NCBI GenBank assembly: GCA_944322585.1
Contig: CALUPB010000002.1
Span: 192,729-256,728 of the forward strand
Direction of reading: 5' to 3'
From: an uncultured Bacteroidales bacterium
Lineage (GTDB): Bacteria; Bacteroidota; Bacteroidia; Bacteroidales; UBA932
Length of the DNA: 64,000 nucleotides
Both the position numbers and the translations under genes were made by a program. The notes beneath the pieces are model-generated. The model did not search any database. It was given only the letters and a program-made list of their open reading frames with translations, and was not told where the DNA came from. Shown here piece by piece: positions 38,510 to 47,906 of the stretch (positions are counted from its first letter, which is position 1; every line of letters starts with the position of its first letter).

Positions 38510-39775
38510 ATGTCAGAAATAGCTGAAATAAGGTCAATGTTTCCCGCTCTTTCGAGGAAGGTTTACGGGAAGGCTCTTGTATATTTCGACAACGCTGCTA
38601 CGGTGCAGAGACCGCAGTCGGTAATCAGCAGATGGCGCGATATTACGGAAAAATCGAATGCCAATATCCACAGGGCCGTGCATCTGATGGCAGAAGAGGC
38701 GACAGAAGCATATGAAGAGGCGAGGGAATGTGTGAGAGGTTTCATAAATGCAGGTTCCAAGGAAGAAATAGTGTTTACATCCGGAGCTACGGCATCTGTC
38801 AATCTTGTGGCATTTTCCTTCGGTGAGGCGTATGTCAGGGAAGGGGATGAGGTGATAGTTTCGGAGGCTGAGCATCATTCGGATATTGTCCCGTGGCAGA
38901 TGATGTGTCAGAGGCGGGGAGCTGTCCTGAAAGTCCTGCCGGTGGACGATACCGGACATCTCATGGTGGATAAGCTTGACAATCTGATTTCCCCGAAGAC
39001 ACGGATTGTGGCTGTAGCCCACATCTCGAACGTGCTCGGACTTGTCAATCCGGTGAAGGACATAGTGGAAAAATGCCATTCAAAAGGTGTTCCCGTGCTT
39101 GTGGACGGGGCGCAGGGAATTGTGCACCGTGCTGTCGATGTCCGGGATATGGACTGTGATTTCTATGTCTTTTCAGGGCATAAGATTTTTGCCGCGACAG
39201 GTACCGGAGTCCTTTACGGGAAGAAAAAATGGCTGGATAGGATGCCTCCTTATATGGGTGGAGGGGAGATGGTAGGACATGTAAGATTCAGTGGTACGAC
39301 CTATGCGCCTCTGCCTTTGAAGTTCGAGGCGGGGACACAGAATTTTGCCGGAGTGGCAACCTTGAAGCCGGCGCTGGAGACCGCTATGATGATGCGTGGT
39401 GAAGGTTCCGGAGCAGCCGGATCTTGCTTGGCACTGAGGAGGGAACTTGTGGAAAATGAAGCGGCAGTCAGAGATTATTTATTGGATAAATTATTGAATA
39501 ATAATAGAATATATCTTTTTGGCGTGCCATCTGTACCTGAGGAAAAGATACCCCTCTTTTCTTTCAGTGTAGAAGGGGCGCATCATGAGGATCTCGCTCT
39601 TATACTGGATAAGATGGGAATAGCCGTCAGGTCGGGACAGATGTGTGCAGAGCCTTTGATGGACAGGTTTGGCGTGACAGGTATGCTTAGGGCTTCCTTG
39701 CTGGCTTATAACACTTTAGAGGAAGCTGAATATTTTATTGCTTCATTGGACAGGGCTATAAAAATGTTGGTTTGA
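38510..39775 (+). CDS. sufS: Cysteine desulfurase SufS
   Basis: 421 residues from ATG 38510 (MSEIAEIRSMFPAL). A fold-type I PLP enzyme: YFDNAATVQRPQSVI, EHHSDIVPWQMMC, DGAQGIVHRAVDV, PLP lysine in FSGHKIFAATGTGVLYG (Lys225), and active Cys379 in RSGQMCAEPLMDRFG. It takes sulfur from cysteine for Fe-S cluster building. It is followed by sufE and a SufT-like gene; sufBCD are not in the window. Confidence 0.95.
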   Translation: MSEIAEIRSMFPALSRKVYGKALVYFDNAATVQRPQSVISRWRDITEKSNANIHRAVHLMAEEATEAYEEARECVRGFINAGSKEEIVFTSGATASVNLVAFSFGEAYVREGDEVIVSEAEHHSDIVPWQMMCQRRGAVLKVLPVDDTGHLMVDKLDNLISPKTRIVAVAHISNVLGLVNPVKDIVEKCHSKGVPVLVDGAQGIVHRAVDVRDMDCDFYVFSGHKIFAATGTGVLYGKKKWLDRMPPYMGGGEMVGHVRFSGTTYAPLPLKFEAGTQNFAGVATLKPALETAMMMRGEGSGAAGSCLALRRELVENEAAVRDYLLDKLLNNNRIYLFGVPSVPEEKIPLFSFSVEGAHHEDLALILDKMGIAVRSGQMCAEPLMDRFGVTGMLRASLLAYNTLEEAEYFIASLDRAIKMLV

Positions 39776-39826
39776 TATACAATCCTACAAACGTTCTTGG
39801 CATGGCTGATTATAAATTTGTGAAAT

Positions 39827-40252
39827 ATGGAAGATACGGAAAAGACACTTCAGGAAGCGGAAGAGGAGGTAGTGGACGAATTCTCCATGTTCGATGAATG
39901 GCTCGACAAGTATGAGTATCTTATCGAGTTGGGAAAGTCATTGAAGGATTATCCTGAGGCGGACAAGACGGAAGACAGGCTGATACAGGGGTGTCAGTCG
40001 AGGGTGTGGCTCGACTATAAGGTTCAGAATGGCAGGATATGGTTCAATGCGGACAGTGACGCTATCATCACTAAAGGCATAATTTCGCTTTTGATAAAGA
40101 TTTATTCGGGGAGGACTCCCGAAGAGATAGCTTCGTCGGATTTTTCGGTCGTCGACAGGATAGGTCTGAAGGAAAATCTGTCCCCTACCAGAGCAAACGG
40201 TCTTGTGTCTATGATAGCAAGAATCAGGGAGATAGCTTCTGAAAACCGGTAA
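39827..40252 (+). CDS. sufE: Sulfur acceptor SufE
   Basis: 141 residues. The SufE core includes YLIELGKSLKDYPEADKTEDRLIQGCQSRVW with acceptor Cys56. The C-terminal ANGLVSMIARIREIA is typical. It takes persulfide from SufS and raises its activity. It follows sufS by 51 bases and precedes the sufT-like gene by 2. Confidence 0.95.
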   Translation: MEDTEKTLQEAEEEVVDEFSMFDEWLDKYEYLIELGKSLKDYPEADKTEDRLIQGCQSRVWLDYKVQNGRIWFNADSDAIITKGIISLLIKIYSGRTPEEIASSDFSVVDRIGLKENLSPTRANGLVSMIARIREIASENR

Positions 40253-40254
40253 AT

Positions 40255-40719
40255 ATGGGTATTTTCGGCGGATTCAGGAAAGGGAGCGATGTCCATAAGT
40301 CTGATGGACGGTCTGCTGCGGACAGCCATGATGAAGTAAAGACGGGACGCAGTCAGAAAAATGGAATGACCGGCACGGAAGTGCAGACAAGAAATAAAAG
40401 GATAGATGTCATGAGTCTTGAAAGGGATATTATAATAGCCTTACGTCAGGTCTATGATCCGGAGATACCGGTGAATATCTATGATCTGGGGCTGATATAC
40501 GAACTTAAGGTGGATGAGGAGCATAATGTATATATACAGATGACCCTTACTGCACCGAACTGTCCGATGGCAGACTATGTGGTGGATCAGGTAAGGACAG
40601 CCGTAGAGGATGTTCCTGGAGTAGTGAGTGCCACAATAGACCTTGTATTCGAACCTGTCTGGGACAAGAGCAGGATGTCCGAGGAGGCCCTTGTGGAACT
40701 CGGACTCGATCCTGATTAA
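40255..40719 (+). CDS. SufT-like Fe-S cluster assembly protein (MIP18/DUF59 family)
   Basis: 154 residues from 40255. The conserved domain starts at residue 53 (MSLERDIIIALRQVYDPEIPVNIYDLGLIYEL) and includes the reactive-Cys segment LTAPNCPMADYVVDQV and a C-terminal WDKSRMSEEALVELGLDPD. Family members are usually about 100 residues, so the true start may be ATG 40411, which has AAGGA upstream. If the longer start is right, the first 52 residues are a hydrophilic extension. The role is cluster transfer or maturation with SufS and SufE. Confidence 0.9.
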   Translation: MGIFGGFRKGSDVHKSDGRSAADSHDEVKTGRSQKNGMTGTEVQTRNKRIDVMSLERDIIIALRQVYDPEIPVNIYDLGLIYELKVDEEHNVYIQMTLTAPNCPMADYVVDQVRTAVEDVPGVVSATIDLVFEPVWDKSRMSEEALVELGLDPD

Positions 40720-40750
40720 GAAGCTGTTTTGAATTTTTCAAAAATTCTGT

Positions 40751-41224
40751 ATGGAAAGTACCGGACAGTGGGGAACTGTTGACCTGTATATAGGTTTGGG
40801 TTCCAATCTCGGGGACAGGAAACGAAATCTCGAAGAGGCTCTTGGCCGGCTGGACCTTGCTATGGGAAGGCATTACGATGCGGTGTCGGATTTTATAGGG
40901 ACGGAGCCATGGGGTTTTGAGAGCCGGGAAAAGTTCCTGAATGCTGTAGTAAGATACGTGCTTGATGTTCCACGGGGAACAGATTTCAATGATTTGGCTC
41001 ATAATATCTTAACCCAGTGCAAGTCAATCGAGAGAGCGATGGGAAGAACCGGGGAGCCGGAATTTGACGGAGCAGGAAACAGGATTTACTGTTCCAGGGT
41101 CATCGACTTGGATATCCTGCTTCTCGGGGATGTCCGTATCGATGATGAGGACCTTAAAATACCTCATCCTCTGATGCAGGAACGTGATTTTGTCATGACC
41201 CCTCTTCAGCAGATATTACGATGA
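40751..41224 (+). CDS. folK: 2-amino-4-hydroxy-6-hydroxymethyldihydropteridine pyrophosphokinase
   Basis: 157 residues. HPPK motifs: LYIGLGSNLGDRKRNLEEAL near the N-terminus, GTEPWGFESREKFLNAVVRY, IERAMGR, and SRVIDLDILLLGD with PHPLMQERDFVMTPL. It transfers pyrophosphate from ATP in folate synthesis. It contains a one-mismatch parS-like sequence (40966-40981) read as DVPRGTD. Confidence 0.95.
   Translation: MESTGQWGTVDLYIGLGSNLGDRKRNLEEALGRLDLAMGRHYDAVSDFIGTEPWGFESREKFLNAVVRYVLDVPRGTDFNDLAHNILTQCKSIERAMGRTGEPEFDGAGNRIYCSRVIDLDILLLGDVRIDDEDLKIPHPLMQERDFVMTPLQQILR
40966..40981. promoter_or_regulatory. Degenerate parS-like site inside folK
   Basis: TGTTCCACGGGGAACA differs from the two perfect parS sites at one base (T to G in the central CACGTG). 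The change breaks the palindrome at one pair. It may bind ParB weakly or be decaying. Confidence 0.5.
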
Positions 41225-41245
41225 CTGACATTTGAAGAAGTTCAT

Positions 41246-41253
41246 TATCTTTG
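41246..41253 (+). promoter_or_regulatory. Candidate -7 box upstream of glyQS (distal)
   Basis: TATCTTTG, an exact TAnnTTTG match, 180 bases before the glyQS ATG, with no clear -33 partner. A second box lies closer, at 41362. Confidence 0.35.
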
Positions 41254-41361
41254 ACCGGTCAATAATAAGTTCAGTTTCTTATTGGAGATCGGTTTGTCGG
41301 GCGGGAAAATAAATTTTCAGGGTATGTGAGACCATTGTATCGGAATTAGCTTTAATTTTTG

Positions 41362-41369
41362 TATTTTTG
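41362..41369 (+). promoter_or_regulatory. Candidate -7 box for glyQS (proximal)
   Basis: TATTTTTG, a match to TAnnTTTG, 64 bases before the glyQS ATG. The -33 element is not clear. Confidence 0.45.
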
Positions 41370-41433
41370 CGGCTTGTGAATCGCCGTTGAAGACGGATTT
41401 GTACGTAGAATAATTTTGTAAACGGATATTATC

Positions 41434-42972
41434 ATGACACAGGATGAACTTTTCAAGATTCTGGTAGCGCATTGCAAGGAGTACGGTTTCATTTTCCCGT
41501 CCAGTGAGATATATGACGGGCTTGCGGCAGTGTATGATTACGGACAGATGGGAGTGGAGCTGAAAAACAATATCAAGAGATACTGGTGGGAAGCCATGAC
41601 AAGGCTTCATGAGAATATCGTCGGGATAGATTCCTGCATTTTCATGCATCCGAAAATATGGGAGGCATCCGGTCATGTGGGGGCCTTCAATGACCCGCTT
41701 ATCGACAACAAGGATTCCAAGAAAAGATACAGGGCCGATGTACTGATCGAGGACTATATCGCCAAATTGGAGGAGAAAGTACGCAAGGAAGTCGAGAAAG
41801 GCCGCAGGAAATTCGGCGAGAGCTTCGATGAGGTGAAGTTCATCGAAACGAATCCGAACTGCATACGCAACAATACGAAAATAGCGGAAGTCCGCAAGAG
41901 GATGAACGACGCCCTCAATGCCAATGATCTGGCCGAACTGAAACAGATTATCCTCGATTGCGAGATAGTGTGCCCTATATCCGGAACGAAGAACTGGACT
42001 GATGTCCGTCAGTTCAACCTGATGTTCAGCACCCAGCTCGGCAATACTTCCGATGACACGAATGTCATCTATCTCCGTCCCGAGACTGCCCAGGGTATAT
42101 TCGTAAACTATCTGAATGTCCAGAAAACCGGAAGGATGAAGATACCTTTCGGTATAGCCCAGATAGGCAAGGCGTTCCGCAACGAGATAGTGGCACGTCA
42201 GTTCATATTCAGGATGAGGGAGTTCGAGCAGATGGAGATGCAGTTCTTCATCAAGCCGGGCACGGAACTCGACTGGTTCGCGGAATGGAAGGAAGCCCGT
42301 CTGAAATGGCACAGGAACCTCGGAATGGGCGATGACAATTACCGTTTCCATGATCATGAGAAACTGGCGCACTATGCCAACGCGGCCACCGACATAGAGT
42401 TCAATTTCCCGTTCGGATTCAAGGAGCTGGAGGGTATACATTCCAGGACTGACTTCGACCTCGGCAACCATCAGAAATTCTCCGGGAAAAAGATACAGTA
42501 TTACGATCCTGAAAGCGGGGAGAGCTACACTCCGTATGTCATAGAAACTTCTATCGGAGTAGACAGGATGGTCCTTGCGGTCCTTTCCAACTCATACAAA
42601 GAGGAGCAGCTTGAAGGAGGGGAGACGAGGGTTGTCCTGAGCATTCCTGCACCTCTTGCTCCGGTCAAGGTCGCAGTGCTGCCTCTTATCAAGAAGGACG
42701 GTCTTCCAGAGCTTGCCCAGACAATTATGGATGAACTGAAATTCGATTTCAACTGCCAGTATGATGAAAAGGACAGCATAGGCAAGCGTTACCGCCGTCA
42801 GGATGCCATCGGAACTCCTTTCTGCGTTACGGTAGACCATGATTCTCTCAACGACAATTGCGTGACCGTACGCGACCGTGACACGATGAAGCAGGAGAGG
42901 GTCGCCATAAGCGAACTGCCGCGCATCATAGGGGAGCGCGTCAATCTCAGCAATCTCCTCCGCCGGTTGTAG
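41434..42972 (+). CDS. glyQS: Glycyl-tRNA synthetase, dimeric type
   Basis: 512 residues. The class II alpha2-type enzyme (as in archaea, eukaryotes and many Bacteroidota), not the alpha2beta2 GlyQ/GlyS pair. Motifs: YDYGQMGVELKNNIKRYWWEAM, FNLMFSTQLGNTSDD, YLRPETAQGIFVNYLNV, the motif 2 loop GKAFRNEIVARQFIFRMREFEQMEMQFF, and a C-terminal anticodon domain (LAPVKVAVLPLIKKDGLPELAQTI, RYRRQDAIGTPFCVTVDHDS). It charges tRNA-Gly. The gene symbol for this form is sometimes glyS. Confidence 0.97.
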   Translation: MTQDELFKILVAHCKEYGFIFPSSEIYDGLAAVYDYGQMGVELKNNIKRYWWEAMTRLHENIVGIDSCIFMHPKIWEASGHVGAFNDPLIDNKDSKKRYRADVLIEDYIAKLEEKVRKEVEKGRRKFGESFDEVKFIETNPNCIRNNTKIAEVRKRMNDALNANDLAELKQIILDCEIVCPISGTKNWTDVRQFNLMFSTQLGNTSDDTNVIYLRPETAQGIFVNYLNVQKTGRMKIPFGIAQIGKAFRNEIVARQFIFRMREFEQMEMQFFIKPGTELDWFAEWKEARLKWHRNLGMGDDNYRFHDHEKLAHYANAATDIEFNFPFGFKELEGIHSRTDFDLGNHQKFSGKKIQYYDPESGESYTPYVIETSIGVDRMVLAVLSNSYKEEQLEGGETRVVLSIPAPLAPVKVAVLPLIKKDGLPELAQTIMDELKFDFNCQYDEKDSIGKRYRRQDAIGTPFCVTVDHDSLNDNCVTVRDRDTMKQERVAISELPRIIGERVNLSNLLRRL

Positions 42973-43090
42973 GCACTTGGGCCAACCTCTTTTTCCACGA
43001 GGCCAACCCGGATCTTTCTTTCGTGAGTATTCGATTCTCGGAGAGATGTCCAACCTTTGAGGGTCGGTTTCAAATGTGTCCGACCGTGTT

Positions 43091-44104
43091 TCAGTCTTTC
43101 CAGCCCTGGGCGTGGAGAGGGAGCTCGACTCCGTCTGGGGTGACGAGGACTGCACCTACATCTGGACGTGCGAGGTGGCCGATGATGTCGAATGTCTGGA
43201 AATCGTGGCGGAAACGGTCGTGTTTTCCTATCGGGACGGTGTAGATGAGGCGGAAGTCATCCCCGCCGTTGAGAGCGGCTGAAATGGGGTCTATATTGAA
43301 TTTTCTGCCCAAGTCGAATGTCTTTCCGGCAAAAGGTATGCGGTCTACGTATATTTTTGCCCCGAGGCCGCTGTCCCTGACCAATCTCTTGATGGCATCC
43401 GAAAGCCCTCGGGTAACGAAATATCCGAATGACGGGACAATTTCCGACTCTTCCATCTGGCTGATGACCGCCGGGTTGAGTTCAGGTTTCAGATATGCTC
43501 CGATGAACTGGCTGTACTCTTTCAGTTCAGGCTGTTTCCTGTCATCTGCAGTCCTGTCGAAGGCCTGTTTTTCCCTTTCAAGTATTTCGAATCCGAAATA
43601 TGCCGCACCGAGATTGTCGGACACGCAGATAAGATCCATGCTTTTGGCCGGCAGTCTTCTCTTTTCCTGGAGTCTGTCCGTTTCTCCGGTGGCTGCTGCT
43701 GCAATGCACAGCCCGTTCTTCGATGGTATCAGGTCAAGATTGACGGTATTGTATCCGTGCTCTTTGGCTGCAATGACGGCTCCGTTCCACAGTTCCCTGA
43801 TCTGGACGAAATCCAGTTTGGCCGATATCCCTAAAGTCAGGTTCAGGGTGCGTGGATGCGCAAATGAAGCATACAGTTCTCCGGTGACTGCGATGACACT
43901 CTTGTATCCGAGATGTTTGAGAGGGAAGTATGTCAGGTCGAAATCTATGCCTTCGAGCAGGACACGTGAGACACTTGTGCAGGAAGCGCCGCTCCGGGAT
44001 CCGAAGCGGGAAGCGGTGAACGGCGTGTATCCTGTACCTTCATACAGTCTTGAAACGGCTTCGACCAGTCCGAGACCGGCGAATGTATCATTATGTTCCG
44101 ACAT
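43091..44104 (-). CDS. ThiL/AIR-synthase-like protein with degenerate kinase motifs
   Basis: 337 residues, clearly of the ThiL (thiamine-monophosphate kinase, PurM-like) fold: LLEGIDFDLTYFPLKHLGYKSVIAV, HPRTLNLTLGIS, MDLICVSDNLGAAYFGFEILEREKQAF, SAALNGGDDFRLIYTVPIGKHDRF, HLARPDVGAVLVTPDGVELPLHAQGW. The residues that bind ATP and metal are changed. The N-terminal GDDAA motif is absent (the spot reads GSRSGASCTSVSR), GGDTT is replaced by NLDLIPSK, and DISDGL reads FVTRGLSD. It is probably not a working kinase and may have a structural or regulatory role. It starts 52 bases after dnaE stops, on the same strand. Confidence 0.85.
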   Translation of the reverse strand: MSEHNDTFAGLGLVEAVSRLYEGTGYTPFTASRFGSRSGASCTSVSRVLLEGIDFDLTYFPLKHLGYKSVIAVTGELYASFAHPRTLNLTLGISAKLDFVQIRELWNGAVIAAKEHGYNTVNLDLIPSKNGLCIAAAATGETDRLQEKRRLPAKSMDLICVSDNLGAAYFGFEILEREKQAFDRTADDRKQPELKEYSQFIGAYLKPELNPAVISQMEESEIVPSFGYFVTRGLSDAIKRLVRDSGLGAKIYVDRIPFAGKTFDLGRKFNIDPISAALNGGDDFRLIYTVPIGKHDRFRHDFQTFDIIGHLARPDVGAVLVTPDGVELPLHAQGWKD

Positions 44105-44156
44105 AATTCTTTTGGTGTATATATTGTCAATAGTATATCCGTCCTTTCGGTGGCGG

Positions 44157-47100
44157 CTATCTTTTCAGAACCTCATACTCAATGTTCATTGACCTGATGT
44201 TCGAAACGAAGTCATTGTTCACGTCAATCTGGAACTTCTTGGACATGAATTCTATCTTGTACTGCGTATTCGGGTCGAACAGGAATATCGTAAGCGGGGT
44301 CTTCCCCTTGTGTCTGCTGACGACTTTCACCAAATTCTCCCTGAAGCCGGAATTGAGCTGGGGCGTGGATATCTTCAGGGCGAAACCTTTCAGCACGGTT
44401 TCCGTCACATTACTCAGCATCATTACATTATTTATCCTGAAAATGTATGGCGGAGCGCCCTTTTCACTTATCTCTTCCGGAGTCCGTCTGAACATAGCTT
44501 CTATCTTCCCGTCTATGAATACTGCCGAGTTGAGTGCCAGACGCGGCAGGAACTTGTCTATATCCTGGCCCTGCAGCCTTATCTCATAGCTTCCGTTGAA
44601 GTCTTCCACCATGACTTTGTAGAAAGGTTTCCCCGTCTTGGTCATTCCCTGAGTAACGGCAGTCACGAAGCCTCCGATCTTTTCATTGACAGTGATTCCT
44701 TCTGTCTGGCATTTTGCAGTCAGTTCATCTATGTCTCCGATCGAACATGTCGTGAAATTGTCCATCTCGAAGATATATTTGTCCAAAGGATGGGAGGAAA
44801 GATACATTCCGACGAGTTCTTTTTCCTTGTGCAGCAGTTCGAGCATCCCTTCGTTCTTCTCCTCGTCCCTGAGTTCCGGCATCTTCGGGGTTATGCGCAT
44901 GGAATCCACCATGTCCCCGAACAGGGAATTGGCTGCGTCTACGGTGTCTTTACGGTACAGTTCCGCATATCTTATGAGTTCGTCGAGGAACATTTCTCCG
45001 GAATTGTTCACAGGCTTGAAAAACTGTTTCCTGTGGTAGCCGAAACTGTCGAATGCTCCGCTGTACACCAGCGCCTCATAAGCTTTCCTGTTTATCTGTC
45101 CGGCCATCCTTTCCGCGAAGTCGTTGATGTCCTTGAACAGTCCGTTCTTCTCCCTCTCTGCAATTATGGCGCTGACCACATTGTCCCCGAAGCCGCGAAT
45201 TCCCCCGAGTCCGAACCTGATGTCTCCGGACTTGTTTACCGTGAAGTGAGCGTCGCTCTCGTTTATATCCGGGTTGAGCACCTTGATGCCGGCTTTCTTG
45301 CAGTCATCCATGATGCTCTTTATCTCATCCTGCTTGTCGAGGTTCTTGCTCAGGTTGGCGGCCTGGAATTCGGCCGGGTAATGGGCTTTCAGATAACCAG
45401 TCTGGTAGCTGACCCAGGCATAGCAGGTAGCGTGGGACTTGTTGAAGGCGTATTTCGCGAACTCCCGCCAGTCATCGTAGATTTTCTTCAGGACATCCTT
45501 CGGGTATCCGTTGGCGACTCCTCCGTTGATGAACTTTTCAGACAGTTCCTCGATTATGGCTATCTGCTTTTTTCCCATGGCCTTACGGAGTTTGTCGGCC
45601 TCTCCCTTGGTGAAACCGGCCAGCTTCTGGGACAGAAGCATCACCTGCTCCTGGTAGACAGTGACCCCGTAGGTGTCGTTGAGGATGCTTTCCATTTCCG
45701 GCAGGTCGTAAGTCACAGGTTCCGTTCCGTTCTTCCTGTTGACGAAAGAAGGGATGTATTGCAGAGGCCCCGGACGATAAAGTGCATTCATTGCAATCAG
45801 ATCCTCGAATCTGGTCGGGTGCAGTTTCTGGAGCCACTGTTTCATACCCTCGGACTCGAACTGGAACACGCTCTTGGTGTCTCCGCGTCCGTACAGTTCG
45901 TATGTTTCCGGATCGTCTATCGGTATGCTTTCGATGTCTATATCTGTCCCGAACCTCCTCTTTATGAGGGCAAGGCATTCCTTTATGATGGAAAGGGTCT
46001 TCAGCCCGAGGAAGTCCATCTTCAGCATACCTACCTCCTCGATGTAGTGACCGTCATACTGCGATGTCCAGACCTCTTCCTTGGTGGCCTTGTCGGTCGC
46101 GAGGGTAATCGGGATATAGTCGGTGAGGTTGCCTCTTCCGATAATCATTGCGCAGGCATGGACTCCCACCTGCCGGACGCAGCCTTCAAGCTGGACGGCA
46201 TATTTCAGGATTTCCTTTACGAGTTCGGTCCCGTTCTCGAATTCGTTCTTCAGTTCCGGAAGGTATTTGACGCAGTTCTTCAGATTGGTCTTGAATTCCT
46301 TCTTTTCCCGCACCTTTTTGGTGGATCCGTCGGGCTGGGTTACGGTCTCTTCCACGTCCGCTTCGAATGTAGGCTTGTCAGGAACCATCTTCGTCAGTCT
46401 GGAAGTGTCGTCGAGGGACAGCCGGCTGATGCGGGCCACGTCCTTGATGGCGCTTTTGGCCGCCATCGTACCGAATGTGATAACGTGAGAGATATGATCC
46501 TTTCCGTATGTCTCCTCAATGTACTGGAAAGCCCCGTAGCGGCCCTCGTCGTCGAAGTCGATGTCGATATCAGGCATGGAGATACGGTCCGGATTGAGGA
46601 AACGCTCGAAGAGGAGATCGTACTTGATAGGGTCGAGATTGGTGATTTTCAGACAGTATGCCACGACGGAACCGGCCGCGGAACCTCTGCCCGGCCCGAC
46701 TGCGGTACCTACCGCACGGGCTGCCGCAATGAAATCCTGGACAATGAGGAAGTAGTCCGGAAAGCCCATTCTCGAAATGGTCTTCAGTTCGAACTCGATA
46801 CGGTCTGCCTGTTCCTGAGTCAGTGTTTCCCCGTATCTCTTGCGTGCGCCTTCATAGCACAGATGGCAAAGATATGCTACGGACCATGTGAATTCTTCCC
46901 CCCGGTCCTTGCCCTTCTTGTCGCAGCGGCCCACATCTATTATATCCTTGTATTTTTCGAGATATTTTTCCTTTTTGGCCAGGAATGCGGGGTCGATCCT
47001 GAACTTCGGAAGCACATGGTCACGGTCTATTTCGTATGCCTCTATCTTGTCGAAGACCTCCATGGTCATGTCTATGACCTCCGGATGGTCCGGGAACAGG

Positions 47101-47882
47101 GCACGCATTTCTTCCTCGCTCTTGAGGTACTCCTGCTGGGTGTAGCGCATCCTGTCCGGGTCGTCAAGGTAGGAGTTGCTGTTGAGGCAGATGAGCCTGT
47201 CATGGGCAGGCCCGTCCTCCTTGTTGACGAAATGGACATCGTTCGTCGCCAGCACCTTTGTCCCAGTCTTTGCCGCCAGTTCGTAGATGCCTTTATTGAT
47301 GGCCTGCTGCCTCTCATACAGCTCTAAAGACTGTCCGGGCACCTCTGTCCTGTGCAGCTGCACTTCAAGGTAATAGTCATCCCCGAACACTTTTTTGTGC
47401 CATTCTATTGCCTTCTCCGCCCCCTCCATGTCTCCGGCATAGACGAGTCTCGGGATTTCCCCGGCCACGCAGGCCGAGCAGCAGATGAGGTTTGATGCGT
47501 ATTTCTCTATCACTTCATGCGATACCCTCGGCCTGTAGTACATCCCCTCGATATGTCCGGTGGACACGATTTTCATCAGGTTCCTGTACCCGTCATAGTT
47601 CTTGGCCAGGAGGATCAGGTGGTAATACTTCTTGTGCTCCGGATCTTTCAGGTTGTGGTCGTAGTGCTGGGTGACATAGACCTCGCATCCTATTATCGGC
47701 TTTATCCCCGGATGTTTCTTCGCGAACTTGTAGAATTCTTTGACCCCGTACATGTTGCCGTGGTCCGTGATGGCAATGCCCGGCATCCCGAGCTCCTCGG
47801 CTCTGTTGAACAGGGTCTCTATCGACGAAAGTCCGTCTCTGATAGAATATTGCGTATGTACATGAAGATGAACGAATGACAT
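44157..47882 (-). CDS. dnaE: DNA polymerase III subunit alpha
   Basis: 1241 residues. The start at 47882 is fixed by a strong Shine-Dalgarno AAGGAGGA (47887-47894). Order: PHP domain (FVHLHVHTQYS, ITDHGNMYG), polymerase palm with GPGRGSAAGSVVAYCL and the catalytic PDIDIDFDDEGR (near residue 440), fingers and thumb, helix-hairpin-helix (GLGGIRGFGDNVVSAI), OB-fold (IGGFVTAVTQGMTKTGKPFYKVMVEDF) and a C-terminal domain. It is the replicative polymerase. A full promoter lies directly upstream. Confidence 0.97.
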   Translation of the reverse strand: MSFVHLHVHTQYSIRDGLSSIETLFNRAEELGMPGIAITDHGNMYGVKEFYKFAKKHPGIKPIIGCEVYVTQHYDHNLKDPEHKKYYHLILLAKNYDGYRNLMKIVSTGHIEGMYYRPRVSHEVIEKYASNLICCSACVAGEIPRLVYAGDMEGAEKAIEWHKKVFGDDYYLEVQLHRTEVPGQSLELYERQQAINKGIYELAAKTGTKVLATNDVHFVNKEDGPAHDRLICLNSNSYLDDPDRMRYTQQEYLKSEEEMRALFPDHPEVIDMTMEVFDKIEAYEIDRDHVLPKFRIDPAFLAKKEKYLEKYKDIIDVGRCDKKGKDRGEEFTWSVAYLCHLCYEGARKRYGETLTQEQADRIEFELKTISRMGFPDYFLIVQDFIAAARAVGTAVGPGRGSAAGSVVAYCLKITNLDPIKYDLLFERFLNPDRISMPDIDIDFDDEGRYGAFQYIEETYGKDHISHVITFGTMAAKSAIKDVARISRLSLDDTSRLTKMVPDKPTFEADVEETVTQPDGSTKKVREKKEFKTNLKNCVKYLPELKNEFENGTELVKEILKYAVQLEGCVRQVGVHACAMIIGRGNLTDYIPITLATDKATKEEVWTSQYDGHYIEEVGMLKMDFLGLKTLSIIKECLALIKRRFGTDIDIESIPIDDPETYELYGRGDTKSVFQFESEGMKQWLQKLHPTRFEDLIAMNALYRPGPLQYIPSFVNRKNGTEPVTYDLPEMESILNDTYGVTVYQEQVMLLSQKLAGFTKGEADKLRKAMGKKQIAIIEELSEKFINGGVANGYPKDVLKKIYDDWREFAKYAFNKSHATCYAWVSYQTGYLKAHYPAEFQAANLSKNLDKQDEIKSIMDDCKKAGIKVLNPDINESDAHFTVNKSGDIRFGLGGIRGFGDNVVSAIIAEREKNGLFKDINDFAERMAGQINRKAYEALVYSGAFDSFGYHRKQFFKPVNNSGEMFLDELIRYAELYRKDTVDAANSLFGDMVDSMRITPKMPELRDEEKNEGMLELLHKEKELVGMYLSSHPLDKYIFEMDNFTTCSIGDIDELTAKCQTEGITVNEKIGGFVTAVTQGMTKTGKPFYKVMVEDFNGSYEIRLQGQDIDKFLPRLALNSAVFIDGKIEAMFRRTPEEISEKGAPPYIFRINNVMMLSNVTETVLKGFALKISTPQLNSGFRENLVKVVSRHKGKTPLTIFLFDPNTQYKIEFMSKKFQIDVNNDFVSNIRSMNIEYEVLKR

Positions 47883-47886
47883 GGAA

Positions 47887-47894
47887 TCCTCCTT
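47887..47894 (-). promoter_or_regulatory. Strong Shine-Dalgarno before dnaE
   Basis: AAGGAGGA on the minus strand, 4 bases before ATG 47882. Strong SD sites are rare in Bacteroidota; this one decides the start over an upstream in-frame ATG (47909). Confidence 0.75.
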
Positions 47895-47906
47895 CTGTAA
47901 GGGAGA

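Noticed and set aside
41317-42471. A 384-codon open frame on the minus strand
   Set aside because: Antisense to glyQS, whose class II synthetase motifs are clear.
42973-43090. Terminator between glyQS and the thiL-like gene
   Set aside because: GGCCAACC occurs as a direct repeat and there is a 6-bp stem GGTCGG/CCGACC at 43062-43085, but no T-tract follows on either strand.
44310-47327. A 1005-codon open frame on the plus strand
   Set aside because: It runs antisense to dnaE across its whole length. The dnaE frame has all polymerase motifs; the opposite frame shows no family features and is a codon-bias shadow.
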